From positions 391,001 to 455,000 of the forward strand of contig VCAZ01000208.1 of assembly GCA_005784505.1 (NCBI GenBank): DNA of 64,000 bases, written 5' to 3'. This DNA comes from Bagarius yarrelli. Its lineage: Eukaryota; Chordata; Actinopteri; Siluriformes; Sisoridae. The notes under the pieces are model-generated. The model was given only the letters and a program-made list of their open reading frames with translations. It was not told the origin of the DNA and made no database searches. Numbering within the stretch: position 1 is the first letter of the stretch; the number at the start of each line of letters is the position of its first letter. The translations under genes and the position numbers were made by a program. This document shows, piece by piece, positions 56,215-64,000 of the stretch.

Positions 56215-58085
56215 TGGATAGAGTGAGAGAGTAAGAGATTAAGTGTGTGAGTTATTGGGGGAGTGCATGAACGGGCTAGTCTGTGAATGAGTGATTAAGT
56301 GAATGTTTGAGTAAATAAGATAATAGATGAGTGTGAGAGAGTAAGTGGGAGCGATTAAAAGAATTTTTAAGTGAGTGAATAAATGGCTGAGTAAATGGCT
56401 GAGTAAATAAGGTGAGTGGGTAAATGAGGGGAGTGAGTGAGTGAATGAATGAGTGAGTGAGTGAGTGAGTAAGTTAAAGAGTGGATAAGTGAGTGAGTGA
56501 AAGAGTAAATAAGTAAGTGAGTGAAAAAGTGAATAAGTGAGTAAGTAAATAAGTGAGTGAGTGAAAGAGTGAAGAAGTGAAGAAGTAAAATAATAAGTAA
56601 GTGAAATAGACAATCAGTAAAAGAGTGAAAAAGTGGGTGTCAATGAGTGAAAGAATAAATGAGGGAATGAGTGAGTGAATGAGTGAATAAGTGAGTAATA
56701 TAGTGAATGAGTAAGTGAGTAAAAATGTGAATAAGTGAGTAAGTGAAAGAGTGAATAAGTAAGTGAGTAAAAATATTACATAAGTGCATGAGTAAAATAG
56801 TAAATGAGTGAGTGAGTGAATTAGTAAGTGAGTAAAAGAGTGAATATGTAAGTCTGTGGCTTTTTGGGTTATATGTGTTTTAACCCTTTAAGACTGTAAG
56901 ATCCAGGATTTATTACGGAAGTGTAACATTGAGTGCGCAGGATTTTTCGTAGCTGTGGGCTGATGAGTGCCGCTGTGCGACTGTTTTCTCAGCGGGATGT
57001 GCCAGTGTAGCACGGAGCCCGAGCAGTGAAATGGAAATCGATAAGATCTAAATTATTCAGAATTAAAGAACTTAATAATCCTCATGCTCAAATGATATTA
57101 AGATCTTAATTGCCTGATACACAGAAGGCCATATTTGAAAATGTCAGCGATATAATGGTGAGTGGGTTAATGTAGCCGAGCTAGTGAATAAGTGAGAAAA
57201 GAAAGCAAATGTGTAAGTGAGTGATTAAGTGGGTAAGTGAGTGAGTGAGTAGTGAGTAAGTGAACAAGCGAGTGGGCAAGTGAGTAAATGAGTAAATAAA
57301 TAGGAAAGCTAAATTGTCAGTAAAGTCAGTAAAAGAAAGAGGGAGTGAGTGAGACACTGAGTGAGTGAGTGAGTGAGTGAGTGAGTGAGTAAATCAGTCA
57401 GTCAGCAGGGTTGAAATTGTTGAATGAGTGAGTGAGCGAGTTAGTTACTGATTGAAGTGAAACCATTAAATCAGTAAACCATTGAAGTGGTTTACTAAGT
57501 GACTAAAGAATAGAATAAAATAGTGAATGAGTGAGAAAGTGAGTGAGTGATTAAGTGTATGTAAATAAGTTAGTGACTGTTTAGCACCTAAGTTTATTAA
57601 AAGGTATCTAAGTCCAGACTGTCTGACTGAATGTATGAGTGATTAAGAGTGACTGAGTGAGTGGAGAAATGACTGTTACTGAGTGTGTGATTGACCAAAT
57701 ATCTAGTAGCTAAGCAAGTGTCTAAATGAATGAGTGATTGAGTGAGTAATTAAGTGAGTGAATGAATAAGCGATTGAATGAATGAGTGAGTGATTGAGCA
57801 AGTGAATGAGTGAATCAGGAAGTTAGTAAATAAATGAGTAAACGAGTGAGTAATTGAGCAAGTGAATGAATGAGTGATTGATTGATTAAGTGATTCAGTG
57901 AGCAAATAAGGGAGTGAATAAATGAGTGACTGAGTGAGTGAATGAATGAGTGATTGAATTAGTGAGCGAATGAATGAGTTTTTAAATAAATGACTATGGA
58001 AGTGAATGCATAAGAAAGGAATTAAATGTGTGAGGAAGTGAATGAATGACTGAGGAAGTGAATGAATGAGTGAGGAAGTGAATAT
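56215..58085. repeat. Degenerate (GTGA)n satellite-like field
   Basis: Two blocks (56215-56855 and 57160-58085) of GAGTGAGTGA/GAATAAGTGA units separated by 300 bases of complex sequence. Minus-strand frames rich in Ser-Leu-Thr-His across it are artefacts. Confidence 0.9.
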
Positions 58086-59089
58086 GTTTCTAGTTAGTGA
58101 GTACTTTATCCAAAACAGGAGTAAAGCACACACAGTGTTTATTGTTTGTGCCTCTCCGCAGTGATTAAAGTGGCTAAACGAGGAAGTCTGAATGAATGAA
58201 TGAATCATTAATCGAGCGTCTCCGTTAGTGAGAGATTTTGGACTATCTAAAATGTCAGGTGCACTTAAAAGCTGCAGGAGGTCTCGTCCCAGTCCAGCTA
58301 GAAACACTTCCATTTTTTTTTTAAACAAAGTTGTGGATTTTAAAAGCTGTTTTAATTCTCTCAGTGATCTATTTTGTCACATTAATCACACACACACTTT
58401 ACAGTACGTGTAAGAAACATTTAAAAATGCTTTTAATGACATCAACAATACATTTTTTGCCCAATTACACATTTTTATTTAATTGCTTCCTTTTATATGT
58501 TTTTTTTTTTTTCACTCCACTTATACTGTGTGTCGGCTGCTAAAGGCGGATTCCAGGCTCTAAAATTACTATTAATAATTCCTGTTTTTTTTTTCTTTTT
58601 GGTTTAACTCACTTCAATCCCCACATTCCTCAGTCTCATAACCACATACCTCAGAGCTCCACCGCAGTTCTGGACTAATTTATAGCAGCGGTGAATGAAT
58701 ATCTGAATATTTAGCACATAATTGAGCAGGTTAAATCCAGGTTTTGCGCTGGGTTAGTAAATGATCATATTATGTATATAAAAAAAAAATCCTTTACCTG
58801 AAAAAAGTAAGGGTGTGTAAACTTTTGCACTAAGCTGTAAGTGGCATTTTTTAAAATAATAATGTTAATTCTCTTTCTCCACTGAAACAATTATTTTCAT
58901 TGCAGTCTGAATCCCATTTAGAAATCAATGCTATTCATGCGAATAAAAAATAAAAAAACATCTTTGAATCTGATTGGTCGGAAAGTGTTGGGTCATTTTT
59001 TATCTTAACATCCAACTTACCGTTTTTGCAATCTTACAGCTGCGGCAAAATAATAATGTCATGACTTGGCAACCCATATTCTTAGAGTC

Positions 59090-59295
59090 TATTCGTTCTG
59101 TCCAACTCACTTCTAATTACCTGCATCAGGTGTGTTCAGCCAATCAGAAGCTTAGATGGAAGATACCATCTCAGGTTAGAGTTGGGGGAAAACCAGGCCG
59201 CGGGAGAGACGACTTCACTTTTTATGTACTTAAGGAAAGAACATTGTTCCTTGTAGTTAAATTGCACTCGTTTGACATTGTTTAAGTTAAACATC
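59090..59295. repeat. Dispersed repeat with GTGTTCAGCCAATCAGAAG
   Basis: CAGGTGTGTTCAGCCAATCAGAAGC (in parts) recurs with changes at 12725-12760 in dynein intron 34 (GTTTTCAGTCAATCAGAAGC). Family unknown. Confidence 0.4.
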
Positions 59296-59516
59296 CTCAC
59301 ACAATAAATCCGTACTGCTGTGATGTCGTATGTCATGTGACAATATCAACATGGCGGATGGTGGAATTTTATTTATACTATTCAAAACCATTTTTAATAA
59401 TAAATAAGTGAAATACATACTTACTTAAATGTGGTACATAATTAATTAGTATGCGGGTTTCTGACACTAAACACACCTGATGCAGGTAATCAGCACGGGG
59501 GGCTTAAAAAGTGGTA

Positions 59517-59668
59517 AGATTTAGAGTAGACCGGAAGTTTGTGGGTTCAATTCCCAGCACAAGCAATCTGTCAATTCTGAGGCCCCTGAGTGAGACCCTT
59601 AACCCCTAACTGCTCGAATGGATAACAGGAGGAACCGAACTAAAAATGTAACTATAAATGAATAAAAA
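59517..59668 (+). repeat. SINE copy upstream of kcnh7
   Basis: Contains TGTGGGTTCAATTCCCAGCA and a diverged core AGGCCCCTGAGTGAGACCCT; the tail has drifted. Confidence 0.7.
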
Positions 59669-59849
59669 GTTTGTCTTATTCTATAATGTTCAGATTGTCG
59701 GAGTCGGATAAAAGGAATACATCACTAGCTGCTGTTGGCTTGTATTAGAAAAACCACACAGAAACACACACACACACAACGTTGTGCTTTGACAGCGTCG
59801 ACAATCAACTTTTTTTTTTTATCGTAGGACAATAAAACTGACATGGCAC

Positions 59850-60469
59850 ACTTTAAAGCGCCGTCTATCCCGAACACGCTCGCCATTTCAGCCGCATGGC
59901 CGACCAGTTGGAACCGAACCTAATGAATCCCTCCGCAAGGTTAATTTGCTCAGTAATGCCATTAAAATAAGTATATAGAAACGGTGTCTCATCTAAATAC
60001 CAATTCATTACGTGTGCGGTTATTAAGAGTGAGGGGTATGAAATTACAGCCACCGCCGTCACACCCGGCCTCATTAGGCCGCCGTTTTTATATTCGTCTC
60101 CCACACGCCTGATCGCCGTACGGACAGGGGGGCGGGGCTTTGACTTCTATAAACCCATCATCATTTTTTTCGGATTCCTAACCTTTCAGCCAACCCTCAT
60201 ATTTTGGTCATTTCTGCCTACGTTTTCCACTTTCCCAGCTCTCCACGGTGCACTTAGTCAAGGGGCTTTGAATGGGACCAGCCGTTTGGGCTGCGGAATT
60301 CAATTATTGAAGAAGCGAGAGTAAGGAAGTGAATTAATGGCTGTGTTGAATGAAAAGAGTTTGAAGACCGCCTTAAAATATGCGACTTTTTTTAGTACAG
60401 TCACTTCCTGCGGATTATTTTATCATCGCCAAAACGATTGGGTCATTTGCGTTTTAGTAGATGCGAGAC

Positions 60470-60508
<39 letters not shown>

Positions 60509-61150
60509 CCGAAGCTTAGTAATTACATTCTCTCTTCACTGCTCACCCTGATTATAATGGCTCATAGATTTTGTTTGGTAATGCTCTCTTTTATGGAGGC
60601 AATTAAACAATAAAGATAAAATACGGAATTAATGCGGAAACATAATTAATATTAGTCGTGACAGTCATTAGCGTGCGGGTGTGATTAAGCATACAGGTTT
60701 TGTAATCATTTATCTGTGTATATGTAAATACACCACACACACACACACACACACACACACTTGTGAAGTCTGTTTGCTGGGCACAAAGTCAGTTTTCTTT
60801 ACACACACTGAAGCAACTGTATTAGCCTTCCTTCCGTAATAAGAGACCAAATTGTTTCCCCCAGAATTTCATTCCTAATTTTTTTTTCCTGTTGCATTAA
60901 TTTAATATTCCGCGCAATAATATTTTTCCTCAGAGCTTGACATTAAACATTAATCGATTTCATCCGTCTTATTTAAATAAAGTCAAGACGAAAGAAAAGG
61001 AGCGCTATCGGCTAACGCCACACGGAAACCATCTATTTTTAATCTGCGCATATGAACGAGGGAAACGTGAACTGTTACCAGTTTTTAGTATGAAAATCAT
61101 CTGTCTGTATTTTTATACTTTTATAATGTATAATATAGAATTGATATATA
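59850..61150. promoter_or_regulatory. Candidate conserved non-coding blocks
   Basis: Complex, non-repetitive DNA with many homeodomain-type TAAT/ATTA words and balanced composition, unlike the microsatellite-rich surroundings: 59855-60115, 60515-60710 and 60800-61150. No open frame of note. Enhancer function is inference from texture and from the gene-desert context. Confidence 0.35.
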
Positions 61151-61385
61151 ATTAATGGCAGCCTATAAATTTTAGATTTCTTTATCCTGGGTCATACCCG
61201 GTCCGACCGTCTCTCTCCAGAGGATGCTTGATTCTGATTGGTTGGAAAATGTTGATTGATTCTGTGAAACGGCAGCTTTGATAGTAGTAATAACAGTATT
61301 ATACATGTGTAATAACACATTTATAATGTAAAATACACAGTAAATACTATATTTTTAAAAGGAGTCTTCATCAAAAGACACTTTG

Positions 61386-61540
61386 TGAGTGGGGGAAGCG
61401 GTAGATTAGTGGCTAAGGTGTTGGCCTGATACCTGGAAGATCTGGGTCCAATTCCCCGCACCACCAAGTCACCACCGCTGGGCCCCTAAGCAAGGCCCTT
61501 AACCCCTAATGGCTCAGTTGTATAAAAGACATAAATGACA
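61386..61540 (+). repeat. SINE copy upstream of kcnh7
   Basis: Contains GGCTAAGGTGTTGGCCTGAT and the core GGGCCCCTAAGCAAGGCCCT; the standard 3' tail is missing. Confidence 0.75.
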
Positions 61541-62129
61541 CAATTCTGAAATTGATCCAACATTAAATGAGTTTAAGTCGAAATGTGGATACATTGCACT
61601 TGTTCAAAATCTTCCAGAATTTTCCAGGAAACAGGAGAGGAAGTAAACGAAGGCGATGAATAATAAACACAAATATGAACTTAAAACATGATAAACATGA
61701 ACAAAACATGAAACATAATACAACATAAAGCATTGAACATGAAACATAATCCTTACAAAGCCAATCCGTAAAAATATATTACATATTACTACGTTATAGC
61801 ATGTTGTACCACAGCGATTGCTAATTAATCGCTGTAATATCATCGGATGTTAAGTCTCACTCAATCTCACTCCATCGATGATGATTTTCCAACAACCGCA
61901 CGCTACGTTCCAGGTTTCCGCGTTCTAGTCGAGATGAAAGACCTGCGCCAGTACCAAAGAGGAACTATTATACTGTTGTGTTTTAATTTCACATGGAAAA
62001 GGCTGAGGGTCGCTGGAGCAGTCGACCCCACTTGACTTTCCGACTCTTTTTTTCTCTCTCGCTTTCACACACACATCGACGCTATATTCCCTTTTCTCTT
62101 TTCGCTCTCCCGCACACACACACACCTCT

Positions 62130-62335
62130 CGATTGACCTCTCGATTCAGCGCGTTAACTGAATTCAGATGGTATGCTAATTCAGAGATCTGGAGTCCGAG
62201 GCCTGGATTTGCATATGCAGTAGCTGCGCTCGTCGTGCTCATTAGCATTCCGCGGCAACGAAAGCGATGTGCTGTAATTATCACGAGAAACACAGTAGTC
62301 GTGTCCGGAGACTGTCTTTCCTACAATATTATTTT
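62130..62335. promoter_or_regulatory. Candidate conserved non-coding block with an octamer motif
   Basis: Contains ATTTGCATATGCAG (POU/octamer-like) and CTCATTAGCATTCC in dense complex sequence. No coding signal. Confidence 0.35.
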
Positions 62336-62511
62336 AGTGTGAATGAAAATATAAACGCTGTGTGATCACAAGTATTGGGACATCCATTTGTATTTTTTTT
62401 ACCCCACTCACTATGTGGTACTTTTGGAACAGTTTGGTGATGGGTATGGGGGCGCTTGTCAGGTGTCCACAAACTTTTGGTCAAGGATTTGTTTTTTTTT
62501 TAAATATTTAT

Positions 62512-62512
62512 G

Positions 62513-62569
<57 letters not shown>

Positions 62570-62570
62570 G
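62512..62570. repeat. (AT)n with (AC)n end
   Basis: AT run of about 45 bases passing into ACACAC. Confidence 0.95.
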
Positions 62571-62614
62571 TATTCTGTGCTCGGAGCACAGAGAGAATCA
62601 GATCAGCCTGTACT

Positions 62615-62663
62615 TTTAAAGAAAGAAAGAGAGAGAGAGAGATATAGAGAGAGATTTGATAAA

Positions 62664-62706
<43 letters not shown>

Positions 62707-62930
62707 GAGAGAGAGAGAGATTTTGCGTTGATAAAAGTGAGGAGAGCAATAGAGTTGAACGAGAAAAAGACAGAGAGAGTGAGACAGCAAAAGATTAAGA
62801 ATGAGAGAGGCAATCAAAAAGAGAGACTTCGAGTTGATAGAGAGAGAGAATGAGAGACAGAGACGAGGGACATCACGTTAATGAAAAAGAAAGAGAGAGA
62901 CTGAGTTAATAAAGAGGGAGAGAGAAAGAA

Positions 62931-62961
<31 letters not shown>

Positions 62962-62965
62962 AGAA
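62615..62965. repeat. (GA)n and (CAGA)n tracts
   Basis: GA-rich sequence with a pure run at 62666-62704 and a CAGA run at 62933-62961. Confidence 0.9.
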
Positions 62966-63423
62966 ACAGATAAAGACAGCTAGAGGAGAGAAAAAGCAAG
63001 AGAGGAGATCTGAGGAGTCTGAGAAGAGACTGAGGCTGAAACAATTGTCTTAGGATCTCATGCCATAATTTAAGGGTCTGCAATTGCGTGTTTTAACCAG
63101 AGTGGCGCTGTAGCACAAGACTATTTTATTCATTAGTTAGAATTTGTTTTACTTACATTTTTTTTTTAAATTGCAAAAGCTGAATAATTAATCAAAGCCT
63201 GTGGAATAATTAGTGAAACAGATGCAGCTTTATTTTTAAAACAAACAAAAAATATTTTTAAAATTTCATTTTTTGTTTTTTTTTGTTATATTCGCTAAAA
63301 TCCAATAATTTAACTAATTGCATTAGATGAAATAAACCCGGATTAATCGTCTACCCGATTAATTAATTATCAATATAATCATCTGTTGCAGCTTTACTCG
63401 ATAGCCGTTTTTCTCTCAGGCTT

Positions 63424-63425
63424 AC

Positions 63426-63459
<34 letters not shown>

Positions 63460-63462
63460 TGT
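63424..63462. repeat. (GT)n array
   Basis: Pure GT run of about 18 units. Confidence 0.95.
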
Positions 63463-64000
63463 GTTGCATATTTTTAGATCTGGCCAACAAAAAGACATTT
63501 TGCCTAATAGACAACTTATTATTTATTTTAACCTAAAATGCAGCTTTTTACCCGAATAATTAATTACATTATTAATTAAACGCTATCTGCGGTCCTCACA
63601 TGTGTGTTTGTGTGGATCAGATCACACACACAGCTACAACAGACAGTCAGTGTGTTTAAATGAGCTCACCGTGTTGGATTAGGGCAATAACAAAGCCGAC
63701 TCAGGCCATTAGTTGTGTAATGTGACTCTGGAGACACCTGATAGATCACACACACACACACACACACACACAGGACATTAGAGCTGTTTGTTTTTTTACA
63801 CTACCTAAATGAAAAAAAAAAAATCGATGATGCTACCAGATTTGCGCTAATTTGAGCCAGGATTTATAGCGGTTTCAGGGCCGGCTAGCGAGCGGGTAAT
63901 CGATACGCCGCTGCCACTAGCGCTGAGCCAACAATGATTAATCTACAGCACGCCGCGCACAAAGCACAGCTAATAGACACAAAAGAGACAAATAATTTCC

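Larger units (their letters stand above)
50131..64000. other. kcnh7 5' flank without recognised genes
   Basis: I found no exon with splice phases or family similarity in these 13.9 kb. 50470-50715 is a MITE-like copy, 50838-51039 a SINE, 52513-52830 a common teleost repeat, 53000-54200 very AT-rich DNA with a perfect palindrome, 56220-58085 a degenerate GTGA repeat, 59090-59295, 59517-59668 and 61386-61540 further repeats, and 62512-63000 AT and GA simple repeats. 59850-61150, 62130-62330 and 63860-64000 are complex sequence and may be regulatory. Confidence 0.65.

Noticed and set aside
56239..58328. Minus-strand frames of 124 and 192 codons with HSLTHSFTHS-type repeats
   Set aside because: Pure by-product of the degenerate GTGA repeat; no domain or splice context.

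Overview
The window is a stretch of vertebrate nuclear DNA, most likely from a ray-finned fish. It has many-exon genes with GT-AG introns, dense (GT)n, (GA)n and (AT)n microsatellites, and at least a dozen copies of a short tRNA-like SINE whose core reads 'GGGCCCCTGAGCAAGGCCCTTAACCC' in pieces. That SINE style is common in otophysan fishes such as catfishes and their relatives; this placement is inference.

Two protein genes lie tail to tail. From position 1 to 16013 (+) is the 3' half of an axonemal dynein heavy chain of the DNAH9/DNAH11/DNAH17 (outer-arm beta) clade. I resolved 43 exons encoding about 2,298 residues: the end of AAA2, AAA3, AAA4, the stalk with its microtubule-binding domain, AAA5, AAA6 and the C-terminal domain. 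Its 5' half lies upstream of the window. From 49664 down to 19669 (-) is a complete ERG-type potassium channel, kcnh7 (ERG3-like). It has 15 coding exons and about 1,157 residues: PAS/eag domain, linker, S1-S6 with an SVGFGN filter, cyclic-nucleotide-binding homology domain and a C-terminal tail.

Both genes carry small reading-frame lesions. Dynein exon 15 lacks two bases. Dynein exon 35 has two single-base gains and an in-frame TGA. kcnh7 exon D has two extra G. Everything else in both genes is open and correctly phased. Because kcnh7 is normally under strong constraint, consensus indel errors in the assembly are at least as likely as real gene loss.

The 3.7 kb between the two stop codons holds 3' flanks, a 176-base poly-C tract inside an inverted repeat, a SINE and a perfect 14-bp hairpin. 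Beyond kcnh7 (about 50.1-64 kb) I found no gene. That region holds SINEs, MITE-like repeats, a long degenerate (GTGA)n field and, between about 59.8 and 64 kb, complex non-repetitive blocks that look like conserved non-coding regulatory sequence. In other vertebrates the KCNH7 5' side faces FIGN across a gene desert, which fits.

I see no operon, CRISPR array, phage or other novel multi-gene system. The observations most worth following are the reading-frame lesions, the unusual DNA-structure sequences and the candidate enhancer blocks.
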